DNA of 64,000 bases from Nitrospirota bacterium. GTDB taxonomy: Bacteria; JACPQY01. Positions 48,459-57,949 of this stretch are shown here, one piece after another (within the stretch, counting starts at the first letter, position 1; each line of letters opens with the position of its first letter). The DNA lies in the NCBI GenBank assembly GCA_016190245.1, contig JACPQY010000011.1, positions 1 to 64,000 of the forward strand. The letters run 5' to 3'. The translations under genes were made by a program, and so were the position numbers. The notes beneath the pieces were generated by a model. It was not told the DNA's origin and made no database searches. It was given only the letters and a program-made list of their open reading frames with translations.

Positions 48459-51125
48459 TTGCTTCGGCTGAGGATCAACGGCCGGTGGTGCGAAGGCGCG
48501 GAGGGCGCGACCGTGTTGCAGGTCCTCCGATCCCATGACGTTCACATCCCCACGCTCTGTCACGACCCCCGCCTGAAGCCGTTTGGCGGCTGTCGCCTCT
48601 GCCTCGTCCGCATTGGAGGGAAACCGAATCCGGTTGCCGCCTGCACCACCCCTGCGGCGGAGGGCATGGAAATCGAAACACATCCGCCTGACATCGAGGA
48701 TCTGCGCCGCTCGCTCCTGCAACTCCTGACCTTCCGCCATCCGGCGGAGGACGCGCGGTCGCGACCGGGGAAGGAGTTCTATCGCCTCCTGGCGGCGTAC
48801 GGGGTTGATGGAACCGGCGTCGGTGGAGGGGAGAGGCGGGCCGCCGACGACTCGCATCCCTACCTTCACGTGGACATGTCCCGCTGCGTTCTCTGCTACC
48901 GCTGCGTGCGCATCTGCGAGGAGGTGCAGGGGCAGTTCATCTGGACGGCCTGGTACCGGGGGGCACGCACACAGATCAGGCCGGGCGACGGGCCCTCTCT
49001 CCTCGAGAGCGGCTGCGTGAGTTGCGGGGCCTGCGCGGACACCTGCCCCACCGGGGCGATCGAAGACCGTTCCGTCCTGGCGCTGGGTGAGCCGGAAACT
49101 CGGACAAAGACCACCTGCCCCTACTGCGGTACCGGATGCGAGATGTCCGTCGGTGTCCGAGCGGGGCGCCTCGTCACGATCGCTCCCGAACGCGATTCCC
49201 CGGTCAACAAAGGCCATCTCTGCGTGAAAGGCCGCTACGCCTTCGAGTTCGTGTACGCGGAGGACCGCGTGACGCATCCGTTGATTCGCCGTGCCGGCGG
49301 GTGGGAGCGGGCGTCGTGGGACGAGACGCTGTCGTTCACGGCAGAGCGGCTCCGGGAGGTCCTCGGTCGCCACGGACCCGACGCGATCGCCGTCCTGGGT
49401 TCCGCGCGTGCCACGAACGAGGAGAACTACCTCGCCCAGAAGTTCGCGCGCGCCGCGATCGGGACGAACAACGTGGACTGCTGCGCCCGCGTCTGCCACG
49501 GGCCGACCGCAGCGGCCATGAAACTCATGCTCGGTACCGGCGCCGCCACGAATTCGTACGACGACATCGAACTCGCGCGTTGCCTGCTCGTGTGCGGGGC
49601 CAACGCAACCGAGAATCACCCCGTCATCGGCGCGCGACTCAAGCAGGCTGCCCTGCGGGGGACGCCCCTGATCGTCATTGATCCGCGGGCGATCGAACTC
49701 ACCCGGTACGCCACCCTCCACCTCGCCCTGCGCCCCGGCACCAACGTCCCGCTCTTCAACGCCCTGGCCTGCGCCATCGTGGAGGAAGGACTGGCCGACG
49801 AGTCGTTTGTCCGTGAACGAGTGGAGGAATGGGACGATTTCCGCGCGTTCATCAGCGCCTACAGGCCCGAGGACGTCGCCTCCCTGTGCGGCGTCGAGGC
49901 CGCCCTCATCCGCAAAGCCGCCCGCCTCTATGCCACGGCCCGACCCGCGATGAGCCTCCACGGCCTCGGGATGACCGAACACGTTCAGGGCACCGAGGGC
50001 GTGATGTGTCTCGTCAACCTTGCCCTCCTTACCGGCAACCTGGGCAAACCCGGAAGCGGCATCAACCCCCTGCGCGGGCAGAACAACGTCCAGGGCTCGG
50101 CCCACATGGGCTGCGACCCGGGGACGCTCACCGGGTCCATCTCGATCAAGGACGGCAAGGCCCTCTTCGAACGCGTCTGGGGTACCCCCCTCCCGACGCG
50201 ACGCGGGCTCAACCTCCTGCAGATGATGGACGCCGCCGAGGCGAACCGGCTCAAGGCCCTGTGGGTGATGGGTTATGACGTCCTCCTCACGAACGCGGAC
50301 GCGCATCGAACGAGAAAGGCCATGAAGAATCTCGATCTCGTCATCGTGCAGGACCTCTTCCTCAATGAAACGGCCAAGGAATTCGGCACGGTCTTCCTCC
50401 CCGCGGCTTCCTCGTTCGAGAAAGACGGAACCTTCATGAACGCCGAGCGGCGCATCCAGATGGTCCGGAAAGTCATCGAGCCGATCGGAGAATCGAAGTC
50501 CGATTGGGAGATCGTCTGCCTTCTGGCCGCGAAGATGGGCCGGGGCAATCTCTTTCCCTATCGGTCCGCCGAGGAGATCTGGGATGAGATCCGTGCCGTG
50601 TGGAATGCCGGGGCCGGGATCAACTACGCGAGGCTCGCCACGGGGGGCATCCAGTGGCCCTGCCCCTCTGGGGACCACCCCGGAACAAAGATCCTGCACA
50701 CCGAGACTTTTCCCATCGGCCCGAAGGCCGTGCTCCGATGCGTCGAGTACCGGCCCACGGCTGAGGCACCTACAGAGGTGTTTCCCCTCCTCCTCACCAC
50801 GGGCCGATCGCTGTACCACTTCAATGCGGGCACCATGACCATGCGGACGGAAAACGCGAAACTCAGGCCGACTGACCTCATCGAGATCTCTCCCGTGGAT
50901 GCCTCCCGCTTGGGATTGGTTGAGGGCGGACGGGCCAAGGTCGTCAGTCGGTACGGCGAGGCCGTCCTTCCGGTCACCATCACCTCCACGGTCAAGCCCG
51001 GCGAGTTGTTTGCGACCTTTCAGGATCCCCGCATCTTCCTCAATCACATCACGAGCCCCTTCCGGGACAAGTACGTGAAGGCTCCCGAGTACAAGGTCAC
51101 CGCCGTGCGTTTGGAAAAGGCCTGA
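48459..51125 (+). CDS. fdhA: Formate dehydrogenase-type molybdoenzyme, catalytic subunit (Cys form)
   Basis: About 888 residues from a TTG at 48459 with AGGAGG ten bases upstream. The N-terminus is NuoG-like: a 2Fe-2S domain (CHDP...GGCRLC...CTTP), then a two-cluster ferredoxin domain (CVLCYRCVRICEE and CVSCGACADTCPTG). The Mo-bisPGD domain follows: CPYCGTGCEMSVGV...GHLCVKG for a 4Fe-4S cluster, and DCCARVCHGPT, where the second Cys occupies the position of selenocysteine in E. coli FdhF. The C-terminal dinucleotide-binding domain ends with FATFQDP and FLNHITSPFRDKYVKAPEYK. It oxidises formate or reduces CO2. Such subunits usually pair with NuoE/NuoF-like FdhB/FdhG; none is adjacent, so the electron partner is unknown. 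Confidence 0.9.
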   Translation: MLRLRINGRWCEGAEGATVLQVLRSHDVHIPTLCHDPRLKPFGGCRLCLVRIGGKPNPVAACTTPAAEGMEIETHPPDIEDLRRSLLQLLTFRHPAEDARSRPGKEFYRLLAAYGVDGTGVGGGERRAADDSHPYLHVDMSRCVLCYRCVRICEEVQGQFIWTAWYRGARTQIRPGDGPSLLESGCVSCGACADTCPTGAIEDRSVLALGEPETRTKTTCPYCGTGCEMSVGVRAGRLVTIAPERDSPVNKGHLCVKGRYAFEFVYAEDRVTHPLIRRAGGWERASWDETLSFTAERLREVLGRHGPDAIAVLGSARATNEENYLAQKFARAAIGTNNVDCCARVCHGPTAAAMKLMLGTGAATNSYDDIELARCLLVCGANATENHPVIGARLKQAALRGTPLIVIDPRAIELTRYATLHLALRPGTNVPLFNALACAIVEEGLADESFVRERVEEWDDFRAFISAYRPEDVASLCGVEAALIRKAARLYATARPAMSLHGLGMTEHVQGTEGVMCLVNLALLTGNLGKPGSGINPLRGQNNVQGSAHMGCDPGTLTGSISIKDGKALFERVWGTPLPTRRGLNLLQMMDAAEANRLKALWVMGYDVLLTNADAHRTRKAMKNLDLVIVQDLFLNETAKEFGTVFLPAASSFEKDGTFMNAERRIQMVRKVIEPIGESKSDWEIVCLLAAKMGRGNLFPYRSAEEIWDEIRAVWNAGAGINYARLATGGIQWPCPSGDHPGTKILHTETFPIGPKAVLRCVEYRPTAEAPTEVFPLLLTTGRSLYHFNAGTMTMRTENAKLRPTDLIEISPVDASRLGLVEGGRAKVVSRYGEAVLPVTITSTVKPGELFATFQDPRIFLNHITSPFRDKYVKAPEYKVTAVRLEKA

Positions 51126-51248
51126 GGTTGGCGGGCGGGTTCGCCGGGTGGCCGCTGTAGCCCCGGGCATAGACCCATCCATGCCCCCTCGCGCTTCGCG
51201 CGGTCATCGTGGCCGCGCCTGATGCTCGGGGACAAACCATCCATGGCA

Positions 51249-51321
51249 TGGGTCGTGCAGGACTCGAACCTGCGGCCCGCTGATTAAGAGTCAGCTGCTC
51301 TACCAGCTGAGCTAACGACCC
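51249..51321 (-). tRNA. tRNA-Lys (anticodon CTT)
   Basis: Read on the minus strand it folds as a 73-nt cloverleaf: acceptor GGGTCGT/ACGACCC, D arm GCTC-AGCTGGTA-GAGC, anticodon stem GCTGA/TCAGC with loop CTCTTAA (anticodon CTT), variable loop GGGCC, T arm GCAGG-TTCGAGT-CCTGC, discriminator A. CCA is not encoded. It stands alone. Confidence 0.95.
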
Positions 51322-51406
51322 ATCCGGACCTCGGCCGGGAGGGGCCGATACCCGGAGGGGGCGTGAACGAGGGTAAGCATAAACGGATCGTGGGCGCGTG
51401 ACAACC

Positions 51407-51437
51407 GGGGAGGTCAAACGTGGGGAGGTCAAACGTG
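51407..51437. repeat. Two-copy 15-bp tandem repeat
   Basis: GGGGAGGTCAAACGT occurs twice in a row, followed by three octad units of the type GAGGTCGG. It lies between the tRNA and the lipoprotein gene. No coding sense. Confidence 0.65.
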
Positions 51438-51483
51438 AAGTCGTGAGGTCGGGAGGTCGGGAGATCGCGAGGCCCCGGAGGGG

Positions 51484-52692
51484 TCACGGGACCGGACGGG
51501 CCTGGGCGCGCAGGCGGAGGCTCCGGGCGAGGGAATAGGGGGAGGCCGGGATCTGCTTGAGGTTGGTCCTGCACCACTCGTAGTCGGTGGTAGTGGGGGA
51601 GATGTGCACCGAGAGAATGAGACCAACGAGGGCGAGATCGTTCGCCCGGCGGGAGACATTCATTTGCATGTCGAAGGCGATGTCGCAAGATCGCGTCCGG
51701 CCCCCGGCGTCGGGCTGAGGCGCCTCCTCGATCTTGAATACCCCCACCGACCAGGTTTCGGGGTCGGAGTAGAGCATCTCGGGAAGGTAGTCGGTGCGGA
51801 GGAAGGTCGGGCCCGCGTCCGAACAACCAGCCTCTCTTGAGGACTCCGCGATTTCGATTCCGTATCTCTCCCGCGCCGAGGAGGGAGTGAGCGCCGAGGT
51901 CCCGCCGCACGACGCAAGCTCGTCACGAGAAGCCCGGATGTCGGCGAGAAAACGGGGGCGGTTGGTTTGGATATCCGTTCCTGAGACCCGCACCAGGTGG
52001 AACGACGGGATCTCCGCCGTGAAGGAGGTGTACACGGACTCCTCGGCCTCCGAACAGGGCTTGTCGTCATGATTACCAAGGCAGCCGGTGAACATCCACG
52101 TGCCGGACGAGTCCCAGTATGCCGACGCGGACGCCGCCCCACTCGGGCCCAGACTCGCGAGCGCAACGCCGGTGTACTCATCCACCCAGACGTCGCCCAG
52201 ATTGGTGGCCCCATCGAGGCGGGCAGTTCCGCTCATCAGGAGGTGGCCATCCGGTCCACGCGTGTCGCGTTGAAAAAAGAGGTCGGCCACCCTCGCGCCG
52301 GAGAGGTCGAGGACCATGCAGCCAGCGGGTACGTGGGATTCCGCGAGGTAGAGCGTGAAGCGACCATCCGGATCCGCGATGCCGCCACCGGCCGCTCCCG
52401 CTTCCGAGAGGACGGCGCAGCGAACGCCGTAGCCCGGAAGGGCCCAGCCGCTGTCCAGGCTGGTCACTTTCCGGTCGCAGGAGGCCCTGACACTGCCCCG
52501 CTCAACCGCGTTCCCTGACGGCGACACACCCCTGCGGACGCCCTCGGAAGCGAACCCGGCGACGAGGCGCCCCGAGATCTCAATTTCGTCGGCACCTGAG
52601 GCGCAACCGTGGACGACGGGGACGGCGAGAGCCACAGCGGCCCACACGATCGGCTGCACCCATTCGAATCCCCCCGAAGACCGGCCGGCCAT
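51484..52692 (-). CDS. Uncharacterised lipoprotein, paralogue of 45158-46672
   Basis: About 402 residues from the ATG at 52692; 13 residues of frame upstream precede the signal. The signal ends in lipobox VHGC. The N-terminal domain has EIEISGRLVAGFASEGVRRG, LPGYGVRCAVLSEAGAAGGG, DPDGRFTLYLAESHVPAGC and NLGDVWVDEYTGVALASL, matching the paralogue in order and spacing. A second region starting with WDSSGTWMFTGC corresponds to FDFTGTWEETEC in the paralogue. Neither has a recognised domain. Both stand alone, and both flank the carbohydrate/formate segment. Confidence 0.75.
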   Translation of the reverse strand: MAGRSSGGFEWVQPIVWAAVALAVPVVHGCASGADEIEISGRLVAGFASEGVRRGVSPSGNAVERGSVRASCDRKVTSLDSGWALPGYGVRCAVLSEAGAAGGGIADPDGRFTLYLAESHVPAGCMVLDLSGARVADLFFQRDTRGPDGHLLMSGTARLDGATNLGDVWVDEYTGVALASLGPSGAASASAYWDSSGTWMFTGCLGNHDDKPCSEAEESVYTSFTAEIPSFHLVRVSGTDIQTNRPRFLADIRASRDELASCGGTSALTPSSARERYGIEIAESSREAGCSDAGPTFLRTDYLPEMLYSDPETWSVGVFKIEEAPQPDAGGRTRSCDIAFDMQMNVSRRANDLALVGLILSVHISPTTTDYEWCRTNLKQIPASPYSLARSLRLRAQARPVP

Positions 52693-52770
52693 GCCGGATC
52701 TTATCTTACTCGAACGCGCGATCCGGCTCAAAACGCGCGTCCCCGGAACGGGTCGGGCCGCGGGGGCCCC

Positions 52771-53211
52771 TCAGCCCAGAAGGATCGGCTGGAGGCGCAT
52801 GGCGAGGGTCAGCTCGCCCTTGATCTTCACCTTCCCCGTCATGTAGGCGGTCATCCCCCTTTGCTTGCCACGCGCCATGTTCATGAAGACCTCCGACTTG
52901 GACGTCATCGTCACGTCCGGCTCGCGGGTTCCGGCCGGCTCGACCACGAGCTTGCCTTTCTTCATCTGGAGGTCCCACGAGCCTCCCCCTTCTCCCTCGA
53001 CCACGAAACGCACGATCTTCCCTTCGTCGAGCTGACCCTTGAGCTCCTCGGCGCGCTTCTCGTAGCCCACGGGGATGACGACCTCGAGGACCTGCTTGGG
53101 CGTGGCGTCCCAGATCACCTCGCGCAGCTCATCGCGGTTCAGGTAGTCTACGGTCTTCATGATCTTGCGGACTTCTGCGAGGCTCATGCTCGCTTGAACT
53201 TTCTGGCTCAT
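52771..53211 (-). CDS. SCP-2 sterol-transfer-like protein
   Basis: 146 residues from the ATG at 53211, with GGAGG upstream. The C-terminal 110 residues follow the SCP-2 lipid-binding fold: GKIVRFVVEGEGGGSWDLQM, KGKLVVEPAGTREPDVTMTS and the final VFMNMARGKQRGMTAYMTGKVKIKGELTLAMRL. A short helical N-terminus precedes it. SCP-2 proteins bind fatty acyl-CoA or other lipids. Next to thiolase and acyl-CoA dehydrogenase it fits lipid metabolism. Confidence 0.85.
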   Translation of the reverse strand: MSQKVQASMSLAEVRKIMKTVDYLNRDELREVIWDATPKQVLEVVIPVGYEKRAEELKGQLDEGKIVRFVVEGEGGGSWDLQMKKGKLVVEPAGTREPDVTMTSKSEVFMNMARGKQRGMTAYMTGKVKIKGELTLAMRLQPILLG

Positions 53212-53338
53212 GCTCTCACCTCCATCCGGTTGGCTCAAAGGCCGGAAATGTACCAAATCAGATGCGTGAAGGGGAGCGATTGGGACCGACCTGAGGCCAA
53301 TGTTGCTTCGGTAGTCTCGCCCCTGTTGACCCCCTCGT

Positions 53339-53370
53339 GTAGCAACGCGGCCTGAAGGCCGCGCCTACCA
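53339..53370. repeat. Hairpin repeat GTAG...CTAC
   Basis: GTAGCAACGCGGCC-TGAA-GGCCGCGCCTAC is a near-perfect hairpin. It resembles the inner palindromes of the element at 58175-58306 (TGGTAGCCGCA...). It lies 50 bases after the 3' end of the thiolase gene and may act in transcription termination. Confidence 0.6.
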
Positions 53371-53419
53371 TAACCGAGGGTCCGGGGCAGACCCAGCCTT
53401 TGCGCCAGCGGGTGCGCCC

Positions 53420-54595
53420 TCAGAGCACCTCGAACAGGCCGGCCGCGCCCATCCCGCCGCCGATGCACATGGTGACCACGGCGTACTTGGCCTTCCTGCG
53501 GTTGCCTTCGCGGAGGACATGCCCCACTTGGCGCGCCCCGCTCATGCCGTAGGGGTGCCCGATCGAGATCGCCCCGCCGTTCACGTTGTACTTGGCGTTG
53601 TCGATCCCGAGGCGGTCCCGGCAATACACCGTCTGGACCGCGAACGCCTCATTCAACTCGATGAGATCTACGTCGGTCAGCTTGAGACCGGCCCGCTTGA
53701 GGAGCTTGGGAATGGCGAAGACCGGACCGATTCCCATCTCGTCCGGCTCGCAGCCCGCGATGGCGAAGCCGCGGAAGGCGCCGAGGGGGCGCAGGTTCCG
53801 TTTCGCGGCCTCCTTGGCCTCCATCAAAACCACTGCGGCTGCCCCATCCGAAAGCTGGCTCGCGTTGCCGGCGGTCACGGTCCCTCCCGCAACGGGCTGG
53901 AGCGCAGCGAGCTTCTCCAAGGTGGTATCCGGCCGGTTGCCCTCGTCGCGCTCGAGCGTCACCTCACGCACCGACTCCTCGCCCGTCTCCTTGTTTTTCA
54001 CCAGCATCTTCGTGGCGAAGGGCACGATCTCGTCCTTGAACTTACCGGCCGCCTGCGCCGCCGCCGTGCGCTGCTGGCTCTGGAGGGCGTAAACGTCCTG
54101 AACCTCGCGGGAGATTTTGTACCGCTCCGCCACCACCTCGGCGGTCTGGAGCATCGGCATGTACAGGGCGGGCTTGTGCTCGGTGACCCATTCCTCGGTG
54201 TAGCCGTTCAGGTTGAGGTTGTTTTGAACGAGGCTGATGGACTCCACGCCGCCCGCGACCAAGACGTCCGCCTCCCCGGCGATGATCCGTTGCGCCGCGA
54301 TCGCGGTGCTCTGGAGGCCGGAGGAGCAGTAGCGATTGAGCGTCATCCCGGGCACCGTGACGGGGAATCCTGCCCGAATGGCGGCCACGCGCCCGATGTT
54401 GTTGCCTGTCGCTCCCTCGGGGAGTCCGCACCCGATGACCACGTCCTCCACCTCCGCCGGGTCGAGACGGGCTCGCTCGACGGCGTTGCGGATCACGAAC
54501 GCGGTCATGACGGCGCCGTGGGTCATGTTGAGACTCCCCCGGAATGCTTTCCCGATGCCCGTTCGGGCTGTGGAAACGATCAGTGCTTCACGCAT
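53420..54595 (-). CDS. Acetyl-CoA C-acyltransferase (thiolase)
   Basis: 391 residues, the normal thiolase length. The nucleophile is in [13 protein letters not shown] (Cys about residue 90), and VAGGVESIS follows. Catalytic [23 protein letters not shown] with the His, and [13 protein letters not shown] with the second Cys are all present. It cleaves 3-ketoacyl-CoA or condenses acetyl-CoA. The start has a GGAGGT motif a few bases upstream. Part of the beta-oxidation block with acyl-CoA dehydrogenase and a TetR regulator. Confidence 0.95.
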   Translation of the reverse strand: MREALIVSTARTGIGKAFRGSLNMTHGAVMTAFVIRNAVERARLDPAEVEDVVIGCGLPEGATGNNIGRVAAIRAGFPVTVPGMTLNRYCSSGLQSTAIAAQRIIAGEADVLVAGGVESISLVQNNLNLNGYTEEWVTEHKPALYMPMLQTAEVVAERYKISREVQDVYALQSQQRTAAAQAAGKFKDEIVPFATKMLVKNKETGEESVREVTLERDEGNRPDTTLEKLAALQPVAGGTVTAGNASQLSDGAAAVVLMEAKEAAKRNLRPLGAFRGFAIAGCEPDEMGIGPVFAIPKLLKRAGLKLTDVDLIELNEAFAVQTVYCRDRLGIDNAKYNVNGGAISIGHPYGMSGARQVGHVLREGNRRKAKYAVVTMCIGGGMGAAGLFEVL

Positions 54596-54802
54596 GGCTG
54601 CTACCTCCTATCTTTTCCGGCAGTCGGCAGTCGGGATACTCGCCCTTCTGGCGCGGCCTTCCTGGCCGCTCGGGAGGGGGAGAGTACCGCGCCGTCCCTG
54701 GCTGGGTCGGCAGTCGCAGGCGGTCCATCCGGTTTGAGTCCAGTTTCTCCCGTCGGCCGGCCGGCTACTCTGCCACGAGTCCGCGGACGTTTTCCATCCG
54801 GA

Positions 54803-56014
54803 TCACAGCACGCGGATTCCAGTGAGTTCCTTGGCCACGATCGCGCGCTGGATCTCGCCCGTGCCTTCGAAAATGTCGAAGATCTTGGCGTCGCGCATCC
54901 ATTTCTCGACGGGATAGTCGCGCAGGAAACCGTAGCCGCCGAGGATCTGCACGGCCTTGACGGTCACGTCCATCGCCACCTGCGCCGCGAGGTACTTGGC
55001 CATGGAGGCCTCTTTCACATTGGGGATCTGCTTGTCCGCCATCCACGCGGCCTTCCAGATAAGCATGCGGCACGATTCCACCGCCGTGGCCATCTCGGCC
55101 AGCGTGAAGGCGATGTGCTGCTTGCCGGCGAGGGCGCAGCCGAACTGCTCCCGCTCCTTGGTGTAGTCCACCGTGTACTCCAGCGCGGCCCGCGCGATGC
55201 CGAGCGCCATCGAGGCCACCACGGGCCGTGTGGCATCGAACATCTTCTTTGCACCGGAAAAGCCCTGCCCAGTATCGCCCAGGATCCACTTGGCAGGGAC
55301 GCGGCAGTCCTCGAGATAGACCGGCGCCGTCTCGCTCGCGCGGATCCCGAGTTTCTTGTCCTTCGCGCCCGGCACGAGCCCCGGCGTTCCGCGCGGGATG
55401 AGAAAAGCCCGATGACCGGCGCGTCCGGCCTGGGGGTCCACCGTCGCCCAGATGATGAAGATGCTGGCGGAGTGGCCGTTGGTGATGAACTGCTTCTGCC
55501 CGTTGAGGATGTAGTGGTCCCCGTCCTTCTTGGCCGAGGTCCGAATCATGGAGATATCGGACCCGGCCTTCGGCTCCGTTATGGCCATGGCGGCGATCTT
55601 CGGGTGACCGTTTTCGTCGTCGCCCGTCATCGCGTCAATGAACATCTCTTTCTGCTCGGGCGTGCCCATCTTGGCCACGGGCGTCGCGGCCAACCCCGAG
55701 CCGTTAATGGCGTTGGTGATGCCCGCGCACCCCCACGAGAGCTCCTCCGTGGCGAGGACGGCCAGAAGGTTCCACCCACCACTGCCCATGATCTCAGACA
55801 TGGCGGCGGATCCGCCATCCTTCCCGTTCTTTTTCGAGAGGCCGAACGATTGGGGCGTGCCCATGCCCATCACCTGGGCCTGCTTCATGATGGGCCACGG
55901 CATCTCCTCCTTCTCGTCATACTCCGGCGCGGCCGGACGGATGACGTCCGCGGCGAATTGATGGAGCGCATCCTTGATCATCCTCTGCGTTTCCGAGAGT
56001 TCGAATCCGAACAT
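54803..56014 (-). CDS. Acyl-CoA dehydrogenase
   Basis: 403 residues from the ATG at 56014, preceded by AAGGAGG; the frame reaching 56107 has no conserved content. Conserved elements are AMAITEPKAGSDISMIRTSA, ILNGQKQFITNGHSA, IARAALEYTVDYTKEREQFG and the C-terminal ILGGYGFLRDYPVEKWMRDA then KIFDIFEGTGEIQR with the likely catalytic Glu. FAD enzyme that introduces the alpha-beta double bond in acyl-CoA. The extra insert GDDENGHPK near residue 150 is unusual. Confidence 0.95.
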   Translation of the reverse strand: MFGFELSETQRMIKDALHQFAADVIRPAAPEYDEKEEMPWPIMKQAQVMGMGTPQSFGLSKKNGKDGGSAAMSEIMGSGGWNLLAVLATEELSWGCAGITNAINGSGLAATPVAKMGTPEQKEMFIDAMTGDDENGHPKIAAMAITEPKAGSDISMIRTSAKKDGDHYILNGQKQFITNGHSASIFIIWATVDPQAGRAGHRAFLIPRGTPGLVPGAKDKKLGIRASETAPVYLEDCRVPAKWILGDTGQGFSGAKKMFDATRPVVASMALGIARAALEYTVDYTKEREQFGCALAGKQHIAFTLAEMATAVESCRMLIWKAAWMADKQIPNVKEASMAKYLAAQVAMDVTVKAVQILGGYGFLRDYPVEKWMRDAKIFDIFEGTGEIQRAIVAKELTGIRVL

Positions 56015-56096
56015 GGCTACCTCCTTCAATTTCGGCAGTCGGGAGTCGCCGGAGCGAGAAGTCCCCTGGCTCGCGGTCGCTGTGCCCTCCGGCTGC

Positions 56097-56741
56097 TCAC
56101 TGTTCACTGTTCACTTCTTTTGCGATGCCCTCGACGAGGGCGCGTGTCGCGTGCAGAATCATTTCCTCTTTCGGCACGGCGAATCCGTGGACCATCAGGT
56201 CGGCGAGGTGCATGCAGGCGCCGATCACGCCGTGCACGATCACTTCGAGTTCGTCCTCTTTGAGGGGCCTGACCCGCCCGCCCTCGATGCCGCGGCGGAG
56301 AAGATCGCGAAGGACGAGGGCCATCCCCCCCACGGCCTGATTGACGACGGCCCGGATGGCCGGTCGGGGAACACTGCCCTCTCGGAAGAGGACGATGAAG
56401 TAGGGCCGGTTGCCGTCCACGAAATCGAAGAACGCGCGCATGCCGGCCTCGATGGCGGAGGGGAGCCCTTGCTTCTCGGCGGCGCGGGTGGACACCCTCT
56501 GCTGCAACAGGTGGGCGCCGGCGTGGAGGATCTCGAGAAATATTTCATCCTTGTTCCGGAAGTACTGGTAAAAGGTGCCGATCCCGCAGCGGCAGGCGCG
56601 GACGATGTCCCTAACCTGGGTGTCGGCGTACCCTTTGGAGGCGAAGACTTCGATAGCACCTTTGAGGAGCTCCTGCCGGGTTTCGGGGCGTCCGTGAGGC
56701 TCAGGCGGGGGAATCTGTGGCGACCTTGGTTCGACGTCCAT
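56097..56741 (-). CDS. TetR-family transcriptional regulator
   Basis: 214 residues. The N-terminal helix-turn-helix has RQELLKGAIEVFASKGYADT, then QVRDIVRACRCGIGTFYQYF, and RNKDEIFLEIL. The C-terminal ligand domain is helical (FFDFVDGNRPYFIVLFREG). Regulators of this kind commonly control fatty-acid degradation genes by sensing acyl-CoA; the gene lies just upstream of the acyl-CoA dehydrogenase. The putative target may include the AT-rich palindromic region just downstream on the plus strand (56742-57037). Confidence 0.85.
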   Translation of the reverse strand: MDVEPRSPQIPPPEPHGRPETRQELLKGAIEVFASKGYADTQVRDIVRACRCGIGTFYQYFRNKDEIFLEILHAGAHLLQQRVSTRAAEKQGLPSAIEAGMRAFFDFVDGNRPYFIVLFREGSVPRPAIRAVVNQAVGGMALVLRDLLRRGIEGGRVRPLKEDELEVIVHGVIGACMHLADLMVHGFAVPKEEMILHATRALVEGIAKEVNSEQ

Positions 56742-57037
56742 TTGCTAGAACGACGCGTCGTTCCGGAAAGCATCATATACGCAATTTTCCAGATGTCAAG
56801 TTGGAATTGAGATACACATAGCTGATTTTATTAATTAGTACTTATATTATTACTAGTAAGTACAATATGATATATTGTAATATGGTAACTTACATAGATG
56901 TAATCAAGACAAATACTTGCTCAACAACAAGCCATCTGAGAATCGCTTGGCTATATTCCTATCGTTCTTCGAGCAACTGATTCTGGACATACCAGCCCTT
57001 GAAAAACCCCCAGCCTGGGCGGGCTGGACGCCGTGGC
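56742..57037. promoter_or_regulatory. AT-rich regulatory region upstream of the TetR gene
   Basis: From about 56800 to 56960 the DNA is strongly AT-rich, unlike everything around. It contains the inverted repeat GTACTTA (56838-56844) / TAAGTAC (56857-56863) followed by CAATAT-GAT-ATATTG (56863-56877). It holds no supported gene. It lies upstream of the TetR gene and downstream of the esterase, so it is best read as promoter/operator DNA for the TetR gene. Confidence 0.55.
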
Positions 57038-57949
57038 CTACAGCAGCCCGTTGAGGTGGTCTTTGAACCAGTCGGCGGCCATGGCGATCGAGCGCCTCGA
57101 ATCGGACTGCCACCAGAGGTTCATGAACCCGTGAATCGAACCGGGGAAGATCTCGAAATGGACGTCGCGTCCCTGTTCGACCAAGTCACGCGCGTAGGAC
57201 CTCGATTGGGTGAAGAGCGGGTCCATCGTACCGCAGAAGAGGAGGGTGGGAGGCACCACCCGCGCGCGGTCGAGGTGCATTCGCGGACTGGCCTCAAGCA
57301 TGGCCGCTTCGCGCTCGGGCCCCTCCGGACCGAAAACGGAGTGTAGGATCTGTTCCGTCCGCCGGTACGGCACCCGCGCAAACTTCCGAAAGTCGAACAC
57401 CCCGTACCAGTGAACGGCCGCGGAGACCTTCGCCAAGTCGCCGTTGTGACGCGATCCCACCGGTCCCAGTCCGTTCGAGAGGAGGACCGCGGCATAGGCG
57501 CTCAGGTGCCCGCCCGCGCTGTCCCCAAACACCCCGACGCGCTCGGGGTTTCCGCCGTAGCGGTGGACATTGGATCGAACCCATTTCAGCACGGCCGCCA
57601 CATCCTCCACGCAGGCCGGGTAGGCATATCGTGGCGCGAGGCGATACTGCGGGACGACCACCAAGAATCCCCGGCGGGCGAGGGCCGCCGCGACCTGATG
57701 CAAGTTCTCTTTCACACCAACGATCCACGCACCCCCGTGGAAGCCGACCACGACCGGGAATGGACCCTCGTCCTTAGGCGCGACCACATCCAGGTGGAGC
57801 ACGTCGTCGCCAGTGTCCCGGTAGGCGATGTTGCGATGAATGCGATAACCCAACCCCGTGCCGAGGCGCGCCACGCGGGGGAGGGCGTTGTTCACAGCAA
57901 ACACCACGGCACGACCCGCCGCCCGATCCATCGCGTTGAGAAGCGTCAT
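57038..57949 (-). CDS. Esterase/lipase-like alpha/beta hydrolase
   Basis: About 303 residues from the ATG at 57949; an open frame continues to 58141 but that part is Arg/Pro-rich and unlike the family. The HSL-type pattern is VVVGFHGGAWIVG for the oxyanion hole, PQYRLAPRYAYPA, nucleophile GVFGDSAGGHLSAY, acid in CGTMDPLFTQS and His in FPGSIHGFMNLW. It hydrolyses short-chain esters, substrate unknown. Divergent from the AT-rich block upstream of the TetR gene. Confidence 0.86.
   Translation of the reverse strand: MTLLNAMDRAAGRAVVFAVNNALPRVARLGTGLGYRIHRNIAYRDTGDDVLHLDVVAPKDEGPFPVVVGFHGGAWIVGVKENLHQVAAALARRGFLVVVPQYRLAPRYAYPACVEDVAAVLKWVRSNVHRYGGNPERVGVFGDSAGGHLSAYAAVLLSNGLGPVGSRHNGDLAKVSAAVHWYGVFDFRKFARVPYRRTEQILHSVFGPEGPEREAAMLEASPRMHLDRARVVPPTLLFCGTMDPLFTQSRSYARDLVEQGRDVHFEIFPGSIHGFMNLWWQSDSRRSIAMAADWFKDHLNGLL

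Noticed and set aside
49470..49500. Selenocysteine codon in the formate dehydrogenase
   Set aside because: The codon at the position is TGC (Cys), not TGA.
48441..51182. 913-codon open frame on the minus strand
   Set aside because: Antisense to fdhA over its entire length, no motifs.
53519..56263. 914-codon open frame on the plus strand
   Set aside because: Antisense to thiolase and acyl-CoA dehydrogenase, which are unmistakable.
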